From positions 162,817-226,816 of the forward strand of contig NZ_KB902746.1 in the NCBI RefSeq assembly GCF_000379605.1: a stretch of DNA of 64,000 bases. Reading direction: 5' to 3'. Of this stretch, positions 7,897 through 15,942 are shown piece by piece. This DNA is from Rhizobium giardinii bv. giardinii H152. GTDB lineage: Bacteria > Pseudomonadota > Alphaproteobacteria > Rhizobiales > Rhizobiaceae. Below the pieces are notes generated by a model. The model saw only the letters and a list, made by a program, of their open reading frames with translations. It was not told where the DNA came from and searched no databases. How positions within the stretch are numbered: position 1 is the first letter of the stretch; every line of letters starts with the position of its first letter. The translations under genes were made by a program, and so were the position numbers.

Positions 7897-8829
7897 CTAC
7901 TTCACGTTATCTTTGGTAACGAGTTCGATGTTGGTCTTGACCCAGCCCTCGAGCTTCGGCCCACCGGCCACGACCTCGAGTGCCTTGTCGATCGCGTCAG
8001 CCGCCATCTGCGAGCCGAACTGGTCTACCGTCGCCAGCAGCTTGCCATCCTTCACAAGCGGTGCGACAGCCGGCACATTGTCGAAGCCGACAACCTTGAT
8101 GTCGGAACGACCGGCAACGTCCAGCGCCTTGATGACGCCGATGGCCATCGAGTCGTTGGCGGCCATCACCCCCTGGATGTCGGGATGGGCGGTCAGCATG
8201 GTCGAAAAGACCGAATTCGCTTCTTCCGTTTCCCAATGCGCGGTCCGGGAATCGAGCAGATCAAGCTTGCCTTCGGCGATCGCATCCTCAAAGCCAAGCT
8301 TGCGCTGGGCGGCGTTGTCAGCCCCAGGATTACCTTCAAGGATGACGACCTTGCCCCCCGCGCCAAGCGACTTGGCGAGCGCCTCGCCAACCATCTTGGC
8401 GCCACCCCGATTGTCCGGGCCAACGAAGGCAAGATCGATGCCCGCATCCTTCTTCGCCTGCTCATCGAGCGAGACGTCAAAGTTGACCACGGTGATTCCG
8501 GCATCCATTGCTTTCTTGAGCGGGGTGACCATCGCACGGGAGTCGGCCGGCGCGATGACGATAGCGTCCACGCCTTGCGTGATGAAGTTCTCCACGCCAT
8601 TCAGCTGGCTTTCAAAATCCGTTTCATTCTGCATGCCGATGGCCTTGAGCTCATAGTCACCGCGCTTTTTTTCGTGAGCTTCGGCGCCTTCCAGCATGTT
8701 CTTGAAGAAATCATTGGCAAGCGACTTCATCACAAGACCGACCACCGGCTTGTCGGCCGCGACCGCGGCTGGCGGCAATGCGGCTGCAACAGAGAGCGCA
8801 ATAATAGACGCAGCTGTAAAGAATTTCAT
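7897..8829 (-). CDS. rbsB: Ribose-type sugar ABC transporter, periplasmic binding protein
   Basis: 310 residues. The chosen start at ATG 8829 has AAAGGAGGAG just upstream and yields a signal peptide (MKFFTAASIIALSVAAA, cleavage after AVA near residue 24). The mature part is a type I periplasmic sugar-binding fold: GLVMKSLANDFFKNMLEG, GVDAIVIAPADS and the C-terminal VGFDNVPAVAPLVKDG block are typical of RbsB/XylF proteins. First gene of the operon, divergent from lacI, with one operator between its start and the promoter. Ligand probably ribose or a related sugar; not provable from sequence. Confidence 0.93.
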   Translation of the reverse strand: MKFFTAASIIALSVAAALPPAAVAADKPVVGLVMKSLANDFFKNMLEGAEAHEKKRGDYELKAIGMQNETDFESQLNGVENFITQGVDAIVIAPADSRAMVTPLKKAMDAGITVVNFDVSLDEQAKKDAGIDLAFVGPDNRGGAKMVGEALAKSLGAGGKVVILEGNPGADNAAQRKLGFEDAIAEGKLDLLDSRTAHWETEEANSVFSTMLTAHPDIQGVMAANDSMAIGVIKALDVAGRSDIKVVGFDNVPAVAPLVKDGKLLATVDQFGSQMAADAIDKALEVVAGGPKLEGWVKTNIELVTKDNVK

Positions 8830-8868
8830 GACCACTCCTCCTTTGATCTGACAGCCCTCCAGCCGTCG

Positions 8869-8882
8869 ATGAAACGTTTCAT
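8869..8882. promoter_or_regulatory. LacI-family operator 1
   Basis: Perfect 14-bp palindrome ATGAAACGTTTCAT, 39 bases before the rbsB start. The AAACGTTT core is the classic RbsR/PurR-type LacI-family half-site pair. Confidence 0.88.
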
Positions 8883-8935
8883 AGCGTGTATGAGAACGTG
8901 AGTATGAGGTATTCTGAAAAACCCGTTTGGTCAAT

Positions 8936-8949
8936 ATGAAACGTTTCAT
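8936..8949. promoter_or_regulatory. LacI-family operator 2
   Basis: Identical palindrome ATGAAACGTTTCAT, centre 67 bp from operator 1 and 55 bases before the lacI frame. Two identical sites in one divergent promoter region suggest cooperative or looped repression of both rbsB and the regulator gene. Confidence 0.88.
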
Positions 8950-9004
8950 TGCCATAAATGCCGCCCAGGCCGGAGAATTGTGCTAAAAACCCAGAAGTGA
9001 GCGT

Positions 9005-10021
9005 TTGGAGATCGTGTTGAGTCCCACTGTCAAGGATGTAGCGAGAGAGGCCAGGGTTTCTGTTGGAACCGTGTCTCGCGTGCTGGCCAGAAATGAAACT
9101 GTAAATCCGGGGATCCGACAACGGGTGGAAGAGGTCATCGCAAGGCTGGGATACAGACCAAGCAGCCTTGGCCGGAGCCTGAGACTGAACAAATCGGATA
9201 TTATCGGCCTCATCATCCCCGACATCACCAATCCTTTTTTCGCAGAACTGGCGAAGCATTTGGAAACCCTCGCCTCGGCTGCTGGGTACTCTGTCCTGTT
9301 GGCGAACACGCATGATGATCCAAAAGCCGAGTGCAAACAGGTTCAGAGCCTGCTCTGCCGCGTGCCGGCCGGGATTGTCATCGCTCCGGTCAGCGGTAGC
9401 CTGGTTGGAGGAATTTTGCCCGATGGCCTGGTGAGCGTTACAATCGACCGCCCATTGACCGGGCATTCGCTGGTGGCGGTCGACAATTTCGAGGGTGGTC
9501 GTTTAGCGGCAAGCCACCTGCTGGAACTTGGTCATCGCAGGATCGGCTACATCAGTGGCCCTACTACAACTGACGTATCAATACAGCGTCTGAACGGCTT
9601 TCGGGGCCGAGTCGAGGAGGCATCCTCCGACCGGGCGCAGGATCTGGTCCAACTGACAGTTCTTGAAGGAAATTTCGACTACAAGTCTGGAGAGGCGATT
9701 GGACGAAAGCTCCTGCAGGGAAACGTGGGCCGGCGCCCGACGGCAATCGCTACCGCGAACGATCAGCAGGCTATCGGACTCCTGCGCGCTTCACGAGACC
9801 TGGGCATCCGTGTGCCGGAGGATCTATCCATTGTCGGATTTGACGACATTCCGCTGGCGTCTCTCGTTCTACCCCGTTTGACAACAGTTCGTCAGCCGAT
9901 CGAGGAGATTGCGGAAATCGCCATCCGCGCGCTTCTTGGAAGCGGGCCGATTGTGGGACCGATAGCGCTGAGACCGGCTCTCGTCGAAAGAGACTCGACA
10001 GCGCCGCCGCCCGCTTGTTGA
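9005..10021 (+). CDS. LacI-family transcriptional repressor of the ribose-type operon
   Basis: Up to 338 residues. The N-terminal helix-turn-helix reads TVKDVAREARVSVGTVSRVLAR with the hinge LGYRPSSLGRSLR, followed by a periplasmic-binding-protein-like sugar domain (IGLIIPDITNPFFAEL; GHRRIGYISGP; VGFDDIPLASLVLPRLTTV). The TTG at 9005 is the outer start; GTG 9014 or TTG 9017 are equally possible because GGAG at 9007-9010 could be their ribosome site. It is divergent from rbsB, with two AAACGTTT operators between, so it most likely represses the importer and itself until the sugar binds. It is probably RbsR-like, but the inducer is not visible. Confidence 0.92.
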   Translation: MEIVLSPTVKDVAREARVSVGTVSRVLARNETVNPGIRQRVEEVIARLGYRPSSLGRSLRLNKSDIIGLIIPDITNPFFAELAKHLETLASAAGYSVLLANTHDDPKAECKQVQSLLCRVPAGIVIAPVSGSLVGGILPDGLVSVTIDRPLTGHSLVAVDNFEGGRLAASHLLELGHRRIGYISGPTTTDVSIQRLNGFRGRVEEASSDRAQDLVQLTVLEGNFDYKSGEAIGRKLLQGNVGRRPTAIATANDQQAIGLLRASRDLGIRVPEDLSIVGFDDIPLASLVLPRLTTVRQPIEEIAEIAIRALLGSGPIVGPIALRPALVERDSTAPPPAC

Positions 10022-10176
10022 ACCAGTGCTCACCACGCACGCGTTCCTGTCCGCGCAAACTAGGATGGACGGCGCTTACTTCAACTACATCGCCAAGGCA
10101 AGGATCGCCAGACGCCTGCAATGCGGCTCGGGTTGGGGAATGGTCCAGTTCGGCGCCAACCGAAAGGGAGGAACGT

Positions 10177-10245
10177 ATGCGACGGACCCTAGTCATCAGC
10201 TTGTTGGTTATCTGCGCGGTTATGCCTTCTGGAAAATTCGCATGA
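10177..10245 (+). CDS. Possible 22-residue hydrophobic peptide
   Basis: Short frame MRRTLVISLLVICAVMPSGKFA with a good AGGGAGGA ribosome site and followed within 15 bases by a perfect hairpin (10260-10278). The composition is that of a signal peptide or toxin-like membrane peptide. No family is recognised; the signals are good but the length leaves real doubt. Confidence 0.3.
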   Translation: MRRTLVISLLVICAVMPSGKFA

Positions 10246-10259
10246 CCCGACAAGGCCCC

Positions 10260-10278
10260 AAGGCCGCGCTTCGGCCTT
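10260..10278 (+). terminator. Hairpin, possible terminator
   Basis: Perfect 7-bp stem AAGGCCG-CGCTT-CGGCCTT. There is no strong T-run after it, so termination strength is uncertain. Confidence 0.45.
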
Positions 10279-10320
10279 GCATTCTCCTGCGGATAAGCAA
10301 AGCAGCAAGGTGCGACAACC

Positions 10321-10470
10321 TCATAGTGTGTCGCAATATCCTGAGAAAAAATCAGCCAAGCTCAATTTCCCCGAGAACGTCTGCCGAAAAAGTTTATTTT
10401 TTGCAAGCGCGCTGAGTTTCGCTGTGTCGGGCCGCTTTCGCTCTTGCGCGGCCGGATCATGTTCAGTCAT
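10321..10470 (-). CDS. Small basic hypothetical protein, 49 residues
   Basis: The minus-strand frame from ATG 10470 has a GAAGGAG ribosome site 7-8 bases upstream. The protein starts MTEHDPAAQERKRPDTAKL and is rich in lysine and arginine. There is no signal peptide and no recognised domain. It lies in the otherwise empty stretch between lacI and the XRE regulator. Accepted only because of the ribosome site and plausible composition. Confidence 0.4.
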   Translation of the reverse strand: MTEHDPAAQERKRPDTAKLSALAKNKLFRQTFSGKLSLADFFSGYCDTL

Positions 10471-10600
10471 GGGCGGGCTCCTTCGAGATCGCCGCATGAT
10501 CTGCATTCTTGCGTGAACAACTCCTTTTCCTTTGCTTCCTAACCTATTGTTTTTTATTGTGCTGTTGTGATTATGTTTTGGTATTCTAAACACCCAAAAA

Positions 10601-11161
10601 ATGGAAGAGTCTGTGTCTGTAGATATCGGTAGCCGGCTGAGGTTCGTGAGGCTCCAGCATAATCTCTCTCAACGCGAACTAGCCAAACGCGCGGGCGTCA
10701 CCAATTCGACAATTTCGCTGATCGAATCCAATTCATCCAACCCCTCGGTGGGCGCGCTGAAGCGGATATTGGACGGCATTCCGATCGGCCTCGCGGAGTT
10801 TTTCGCCTTCGAGCCGGGAAAACCAAAGAAGGCATTTTATGCGGCCGAGGAGTTAGTCGAGATCGGAAAGGGCAAGATCTCCTATCGGCAGATTGGAGAA
10901 AATCTCTTCGGACGCAGTCTGCAGATCTTGGCGGAGTGCTATCAGCCGGGCGCAGACACGGGCAAGGTTCCACTTGTTCACGAAGGAGAAGAGGGAGGCA
11001 TCGTTCTGCGTGGACGCCTTGAAGTTACCGTCGACGATGAGCGACGCATTCTCGGCCCAGGAGACGCTTATTATTTTGAGAGCCGCCGGCCGCATCGCTT
11101 CCGATGTGTCGGACCGTCAGTCTGCGAAGTTGTCAGTGCATGTACGCCGCCGAGTTTCTAG
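10601..11161 (+). CDS. XRE-family regulator with C-terminal cupin domain
   Basis: 186 residues. Residues about 8-62 form a Cro/CI-type helix-turn-helix (IGSRLRFVRLQHNLSQRELAKRAGVTNSTISLIE, split here by helix). Residues about 100-180 form a cupin sensor domain (HEGEEGGIVLRGRLEVTVD; GDAYYFESRRPHRF). This is the PuuR-like architecture used for polyamine, amino-acid or small-acid control. No metabolic partner sits next to it, so the target is unknown. The start at ATG 10601 follows an A-rich leader with no good ribosome site; a GTG a few codons downstream is possible. Confidence 0.88.
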   Translation: MEESVSVDIGSRLRFVRLQHNLSQRELAKRAGVTNSTISLIESNSSNPSVGALKRILDGIPIGLAEFFAFEPGKPKKAFYAAEELVEIGKGKISYRQIGENLFGRSLQILAECYQPGADTGKVPLVHEGEEGGIVLRGRLEVTVDDERRILGPGDAYYFESRRPHRFRCVGPSVCEVVSACTPPSF

Positions 11162-11338
11162 CGCCGCAGCTGCATTTTAAATTGGAGGTGAGCTTGCCTT
11201 CCTGCTTACGTGCGGCTCCTGGCGAAATTCCGACCGAGGATTATGGGCGTGACATTTGGTTTTGCCAGCACACTCGCGCTGGCATGCCCCGGTCCGACTA
11301 CGCGTTGATCACATTGGATTCGCAGATTTATGTGCCGC

Positions 11339-11500
11339 TCAGCCGGCGAATCTTTCCATGTTAAACCCACTCGGGGCGGGCGTGACGTTCAAGCGATCTG
11401 ACTTTACCAGCATTGCGTCCTCGTGGCTGGTGGCGACCAGCATGACGACGAAGCTGACAGCGATCGCGAACGCGAATGCAAGATATATCTTCCATGCCAT
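11339..11500 (-). CDS. Small single-pass membrane protein, 53 residues
   Basis: Starts MAWKIYLAFAFAIAVSFVVML, a single hydrophobic N-terminal helix (uncleaved anchor or signal), then about 30 polar residues ending NMERFAG. An AAAGGGAGAG ribosome site lies just upstream. A GGAAC-N16-TGTT candidate general-stress promoter lies at 11528-11552. No family recognised. Confidence 0.6.
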   Translation of the reverse strand: MAWKIYLAFAFAIAVSFVVMLVATSHEDAMLVKSDRLNVTPAPSGFNMERFAG

Positions 11501-11527
11501 GAGGACTCTCCCTTTAACAACACTTTG

Positions 11528-11552
11528 AACAGACAATTCCATGAAAAGTTCC
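11528..11552 (-). promoter_or_regulatory. Candidate EcfG-type promoter (one mismatch in the -10)
   Basis: On the minus strand: GGAAC (11548-11552), 16-base spacer, TGTT (11528-11531), oriented toward the 53-residue membrane protein whose ATG lies 28 bases downstream. Confidence 0.5.
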
Positions 11553-12063
11553 CTACCAACGATTCAGCCAAACCAGTTGCCGCGTCGCAATCTGCTTGAA
11601 GATGTCACGAACGGGTTCTCGAATCTGAAGCGCGCGACGTACCGGAGGCGGTAGCAGCGCGTCAAAGTGCTCCCGGCCAGGTTTCGGCGGTTGGCACGGC
11701 TCTTCCCTCGCCAGTGTCCAGACCCCAAGTGGAGCAGTCTGCTTCAATTCGCGCCACCAGAACATCACCCATTTCGTTGGTGTTTTGGAAGCGTCAAGCT
11801 TATCTTCTGGCGCTTAGCACCGCCTTTCGGGCGCCATTTTTGAGGATTGCAAGCGGTCCCTTCGCTGAACCTGCTAAGCATGCGAGCGCAGCGGCAGAAC
11901 TCGTACCCCCTGCGAACCGAACCTCCAGCCGCGGAAGGGATGCGGTCGCTGCTTACTGCCAGAGAGGCTCGATGATTGGGTCATCGGCGGCCGGTTGCCG
12001 TGAGAACCGAGTTGCTATGATTGCGCGCTGCAGGGGATTTACCTGCGCCGTAGATTTTTTCGC
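11553..12063. other. Intergenic region, about 0.5 kb, no supported gene
   Basis: A 71-codon minus-strand frame (11553-11768) has neither a ribosome site nor a recognisable family and is not accepted. Nothing else protein-like was seen. Confidence 0.4.
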
Positions 12064-12088
12064 GGAACGATCGCACTCCGCGGGCGTT
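12064..12088 (+). promoter_or_regulatory. Candidate EcfG (RpoE2)-type general-stress promoter
   Basis: GGAAC (12064-12068), 16-base spacer, CGTT (12085-12088): an exact consensus match, 24 bases before the start of the 107-residue gene at 12112. Confidence 0.7.
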
Positions 12089-12111
12089 TGCCTATGCAAG
12101 GAGTGCGACCG

Positions 12112-12435
12112 ATGAAAAAGAAGATGGTCGAAGCGACTGTAAAGGTCGGCGGCAAACGCGTGGCGGTTGGAATCATGAATACCAAACAAGCGCTCGATAT
12201 GCCTGCAGAAGAAGGTATGAAATTCAGCCATCCCGGCGGAAAGCCTGGAGAGACGGATGTACTTCTTAGTCGTAAAGAGCTCAAGCAGGCTCTGAGGCAA
12301 CGTCCCGATCAGCCGCTGAAGCGGTCACTTTTGAGTCCAGACGCACCAACGCCGCCCGAGATGGAATTTGAACCAATCAATGAACTCCTCGAAGAGATGG
12401 AGCAGGAGGATAAGGAAAAGAATCGGACGTCGTGA
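12112..12435 (+). CDS. Hypothetical soluble protein, 107 residues
   Basis: Start at ATG 12112, with AAGGAG 9 bases upstream; an earlier ATG at 12088 overlaps the promoter and is rejected. The protein begins MKKKMVEATVKVGGKRVAVG and ends in a strongly acidic tail (LLEEMEQEDKEK). No signal peptide or membrane segment is seen. An exact GGAAC-N16-CGTT promoter in front suggests control by the general stress response. No family recognised. Confidence 0.6.
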   Translation: MKKKMVEATVKVGGKRVAVGIMNTKQALDMPAEEGMKFSHPGGKPGETDVLLSRKELKQALRQRPDQPLKRSLLSPDAPTPPEMEFEPINELLEEMEQEDKEKNRTS

Positions 12436-12622
12436 TCGAAAAAGACGTATCCGCGAGCGCGCGTGCCGTGATCGCGGAATTCGCTCGACCCCATTAATCA
12501 TTGTTAGTGATCGCTCATTGAAGAACAATTCGAATGCCCGGTCGCTGGCAGTCGGATCGGGCGTCTGTCGTTCGAGCGATCAAGCGCTGCCGACAGTGCG
12601 ATCTCTCGCGCAAGTCCCAACA

Positions 12623-13381
12623 CTAATGGGCTGTATAGGCTCCATCTACAAGATGATAGCTTCCAGAGATGAAACTAGCTTGTTCCGACAAGAGGAAGCA
12701 GACAAGAGCTGAAACCTCTTGCGGCGTGCCGCGTCTAGCCATCGGCTGAAGGGCGACCATGCGACGGGTACTCACCGTGTCTGAATGGTCCAATAGAAGT
12801 GGCGTTTCGATCCAGCCAGGACCCACAGCATTGATGCGAACGCCCATTCTGGCGTACTCAATTGCCGCTACCTTCGTTAGTCCGACAACGCCATGTTTGG
12901 CGGCGGTGTAGGCCGACGCCGTTGGCAATCCAACACAACCGAGGATGGAGGACATGTTGACGATTGAGCCTCCGCCGTTTTGCACCATTGCGGCGATTTC
13001 ATGCTTCATGCAGTAGAAAACGCCGTTGAGATTGACATTTAGCAATTTGTGCCACTCGTCAAGCGGGTAGTCCGCCGTCGCTTTTCTAACCCCATCGGTG
13101 CCTGCATTGTTGACCGCCAAATGCAGCGCGCCGCATCTGTCGATAACAAATTGGACGAGCCTTTCCACCGCGTCAGGGTCGCTAACATCGACTGCAATGT
13201 GTTGCGCCTGGCCCCCGAGCGAGCGTATCTCGGCGGCAACAGTCTGCGCAGCGTCTCCGTTGAGATCGGCAACGACAACTTCGGCCCCTTCTTCTGCGAG
13301 TTGTCTTGATACAGCCGCGCCTATGCCGGAACCTGCTCCAGTTACAAGCGCCACTTTCCCGTCGAAGCCAAGTTTCATCAT
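12623..13381 (-). CDS. SDR-family NAD(P)-dependent oxidoreductase
   Basis: 252 residues, a classical short-chain dehydrogenase. The cofactor motif TGAGSGIG is near residues 14-21, the NNAG motif near 90, and the catalytic serine precedes the YTAAK tetrad near 155-159. The C-terminal SGSYHLVDGAYTAH is typical of the FabG-like cluster. Start ATG 13381 follows AGAAGGG by 5-6 bases; a GTG two codons earlier is less likely. An acidic residue after the second strand (VVVADLNG) suggests NAD(H) preference. It stands alone, so the substrate is unknown. Confidence 0.9.
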   Translation of the reverse strand: MMKLGFDGKVALVTGAGSGIGAAVSRQLAEEGAEVVVADLNGDAAQTVAAEIRSLGGQAQHIAVDVSDPDAVERLVQFVIDRCGALHLAVNNAGTDGVRKATADYPLDEWHKLLNVNLNGVFYCMKHEIAAMVQNGGGSIVNMSSILGCVGLPTASAYTAAKHGVVGLTKVAAIEYARMGVRINAVGPGWIETPLLLDHSDTVSTRRMVALQPMARRGTPQEVSALVCFLLSEQASFISGSYHLVDGAYTAH

Positions 13382-13651
13382 GTCCACCCTTCTTGTTTGT
13401 TTTGGTCCAATCGAGCAGACGAAGATGGTCGGCGCAAGAAGTTTTCGTCAGACAGCGAGCAGACTCCTCATCTCTTGGAGAACCTCAGTAGTCTCTCGGA
13501 TCGGTGCCGCGTGCCTTTACGCGACCGTGGGCGTTTGAACCGTGTGCCCTCGAAGCCGCCCTATGCAACGTTTCGACGAAGCGAGAGACTTGGTTCATTC
13601 GCGCTGGGATGTTAAAGACGAGATCGATTGACGACTGCTGAGCAGGTGAAA

Positions 13652-14242
13652 ATGGACAGTGATGATATCGCACGCCGGGCGTTCGTGCTCGGCGGCCTCG
13701 CCTTGATGGCTTCGGGATGCACCTCAGCAATAAGGCGACTTGGGGAGCCTATTTCGATGGCGTACGCGGCGGCGCCTGATCGTCGCTACCGGCGCCGGCA
13801 TGTCCGCTATGAGGGAAACGAGCCTCCTGGAACAATCGTTGTCGATACATCGCAACGCTATCTTTATGCCGTTGAGCACGGCGGCTGGGCCATGCGCTAC
13901 GGCATCGGCGTCGGGGAGGAGGGGCGCACACTGAAGGGGAAGGCAACCATTGGACACAAGGCCGTATGGCCCTCGTGGACACCCACCGCCAATATGATAA
14001 GGCGCAAACCTCATTTGCAGCAATATGCCTCCGGCGTGCCCGGTGGTCCGCACAATCCGCTCGGTGCCTCCGCACTTTACCTCTACCGCGGCGGGCAGGA
14101 CACGATGTTCCGGCTGCACGGGACAAACGAGCCGTGGACGATAGGCCAGGCGGTATCAAGCGGATGCATTCGTCTGACAAATGAAGACATCGTGGATCTT
14201 TACGAGCGGACCCCTCTGGGAACGACGGTATTGGTGGTCTGA
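13652..14242 (+). CDS. L,D-transpeptidase (ErfK/YbiS family), exported
   Basis: 196 residues. The N-terminus has an ARRAFVLGG twin-arginine-like stretch and a lipobox-like MASGC (Cys23), so it is exported and possibly lipid-anchored. The YkuD catalytic domain follows, with HGTNEPWTIG (His about 156) and SSGCIRL (catalytic Cys about 172). These enzymes make 3-3 peptidoglycan cross-links or attach proteins to peptidoglycan. Start ATG 13652 has AGGTG upstream; the earlier TTG at 13628 is less likely. The domain is complete and at the usual length for short rhizobial members. Confidence 0.9.
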   Translation: MDSDDIARRAFVLGGLALMASGCTSAIRRLGEPISMAYAAAPDRRYRRRHVRYEGNEPPGTIVVDTSQRYLYAVEHGGWAMRYGIGVGEEGRTLKGKATIGHKAVWPSWTPTANMIRRKPHLQQYASGVPGGPHNPLGASALYLYRGGQDTMFRLHGTNEPWTIGQAVSSGCIRLTNEDIVDLYERTPLGTTVLVV

Positions 14243-14427
14243 TAAAGAGTCTGCAAGATTCAGTATTGAAAGCGATGCAATGTGTCCTAGTTGTCGTTGG
14301 GCAGCTCGATAAGGGCAACCCGGCGCCAACTGTGCTTTTTTTGCACTATGCGCCGGTGTAATTCGTCCGTACTACTGTATGCGTTGCCTTCGATAACCTG
14401 ATTCCGTGCTGAGGAGAGGAGTACTTA

Positions 14428-14565
14428 ATGAGCAGAATTCTGATCGTGATTGTAGCCTTGTTTTCCGTTGCCAGTCTGAGTGCATGCGGAGCAATTGGCA
14501 AAGGCAAGGGGAAAGCCCCGCCGCCGGCCGTCGATACAGTGGAACCGGCGCCGGTCTATAAGTGA
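14428..14565 (+). CDS. Small lipoprotein, 45 residues
   Basis: Starts MSRILIVIVALFSVASLSAC: a signal peptide ending in an LSAC lipobox (acylated Cys20). The mature part is a short Lys- then Pro-rich tail ending APVYK. A strong GAGGAGAGGAG site lies upstream and a near-perfect terminator hairpin follows directly. It is too short for most gene finders but fully signalled. Function unknown; likely an outer-membrane-anchored peptide. Confidence 0.75.
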   Translation: MSRILIVIVALFSVASLSACGAIGKGKGKAPPPAVDTVEPAPVYK

Positions 14566-14581
14566 CCGCAACTTTTATCCG

Positions 14582-14608
14582 CGGGGAAGGGCTTCTTGCC
14601 CTTCCCCG
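14582..14608 (+). terminator. Terminator hairpin after the small lipoprotein
   Basis: Perfect 11-bp inverted repeat CGGGGAAGGGC / GCCCTTCCCCG with a TTCTT loop, 17 bases after the stop. There is no long T-run. Confidence 0.7.
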
Positions 14609-14696
14609 TCTGCAATCCGCTGAACGGACAGGGTCGCATGCGGCACTGTCCTTAGATCGGAGAAGGCCTGCTGCGTAAGGGTTCGGGAGACAGCGC

Positions 14697-15272
14697 GTGG
14701 CGATAGCGCTCACAACACGACGAATAATGATCGCAGTCATGCTGGTACTATCGGCCGCAGCCTGCCAGACGCAAGACAAGCACCCTGAACCGCGGTTTGT
14801 TTCGGATGCCCGCCCCGCCTTTGAGGTCAATGAGAGCCGGCATTTCATCGAATTCCGCTCTCGCTACGCCCTCAGCTATGGTCATTCCTACGTGATCTTC
14901 GGGCGCGAAGGTGCGCCTGGGGAGATGATTGATCCCGAGGTCGCAGGCCTTGCCCCTGCTACGGCCAATACCACGCCCTATGTCCTCGGCCATTTTTTGC
15001 CGGTGCCGGCCGAGACTGGTGCAAGCGATGGCGACTTGGAAGAGGAGTACCGGTCGGCAAGCTGGCGCGTTATGTTGACCGAAGCCCAATACAAAAAAAC
15101 CGTTGCCCACATACGGCAACTAAAGGCCAAATCCCGCTTCTGGCAGGCGTCGATTTACAATTGCAACGCTTTTGTCGCGGACATCGCACGCTCCATGGGG
15201 TATAAGGCCCCCAGCATCTGGCTCAGGCCCCAACAATTCATTACGAAGCTTCGAGAGATGAACGTGGGGTGA
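14697..15272 (+). CDS. Lipoprotein with a possible permuted papain-like (NlpC/LRAT-type) fold
   Basis: 191 residues from GTG 14697, with GGGAG upstream. Signal peptide plus lipobox LSAAAC puts the acylated Cys at 23. A histidine block GHSYVIFG lies near residues 61-68, and an asparagine-cysteine block YNCNAFVADIARSMG near 152-166. A catalytic His placed before an NC-type cysteine is the order seen in circularly permuted NlpC/P60 proteins (YaeF, YiiX, LRAT). I see only these motif resemblances, so an enzymatic role (amidase or acyltransferase at the cell envelope) is inference. Otherwise a conserved hypothetical. Confidence 0.75.
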   Translation: MAIALTTRRIMIAVMLVLSAAACQTQDKHPEPRFVSDARPAFEVNESRHFIEFRSRYALSYGHSYVIFGREGAPGEMIDPEVAGLAPATANTTPYVLGHFLPVPAETGASDGDLEEEYRSASWRVMLTEAQYKKTVAHIRQLKAKSRFWQASIYNCNAFVADIARSMGYKAPSIWLRPQQFITKLREMNVG

Positions 15273-15338
15273 GCGCGGGCCTGCTGACACCTTATGCGCC
15301 ACGTTGACGGCAGATCACAGAAAGGCCGGTGACCCAAA

Positions 15339-15932
15339 TTGAACGTGTCCGTAGCTGCGGCTGGCGAGATCGTCTGGATGATTGGCATCGTCGTCTGGTA
15401 TGTAATTCGGTATCCTTTCGAACGCCGCGCAAAGCGCGTGCGGATCGTCAGTCACCGCCGTTCTGGTCTTGACAGGTTTGCGCTCGCGTCGGCCCTTTTC
15501 GGCCTCGCCATCTTGCCAGCATTTTATGTCGTGACTGGTATTCCGAGGGCTGCCGACTATCCGGCCCACTCCTGGGCCATCTTTGTCGGCGCATCGATGT
15601 TTGCTCTTGCAATGTGGATCTTTCGGCGAACCCACAAGGAACTTGGCCGGAACTGGTCCGTTACGCTAGAGATCCGTGACCGGCACGAACTGGTGTGTGG
15701 CGGACCATACGCTCTCATCCGCCACCCCATGTATACTTCATTCCTGCTCATGGGACTTGGACAGGCGTTTCTGCTTTCAAATTGGATCGCCGGACCAGCA
15801 GGCATTATCGGCTTCGCAGTGCTTTTTTTTGCTCGAGCCGACAAGGAGGAGCGTATGATGTTGGAGATTTTCGGCTCGCGGTATCGCGACTATATGCGCC
15901 GGACCAAGCGCATTATCCCTTATTTGTATTAG
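15339..15932 (+). CDS. Isoprenylcysteine carboxyl methyltransferase-like membrane methyltransferase
   Basis: 197 residues with about five hydrophobic segments. The C-terminal half carries the ICMT/PEMT family signature: GGPYALIRHPMYTSFLLMGLG, then FFARADKEERMM and FGSRYRDYMRRTKRIIP. This part binds S-adenosylmethionine at the membrane face. The family methylates prenyl-cysteines, phospholipids or unknown lipid substrates in bacteria. Start TTG 15339, with GTG 15345 as an alternative. It is followed 10 bases later by an acyltransferase-like gene and an overlapping SDR gene, so it probably takes part in modifying a lipid or acyl compound. Confidence 0.85.
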   Translation: MNVSVAAAGEIVWMIGIVVWYVIRYPFERRAKRVRIVSHRRSGLDRFALASALFGLAILPAFYVVTGIPRAADYPAHSWAIFVGASMFALAMWIFRRTHKELGRNWSVTLEIRDRHELVCGGPYALIRHPMYTSFLLMGLGQAFLLSNWIAGPAGIIGFAVLFFARADKEERMMLEIFGSRYRDYMRRTKRIIPYLY

Positions 15933-15942
15933 AGGTAAACTG

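Noticed and set aside
7634..8901. Two plus-strand frames (340 and 402 codons) opposite rbsA/rbsB
   Set aside because: Antisense to the intact binding-protein gene; no recognisable domains.
11553..11768. 71-codon minus-strand frame as a possible gene
   Set aside because: No ribosome site, no stress promoter and no family; sits in an otherwise empty gap.
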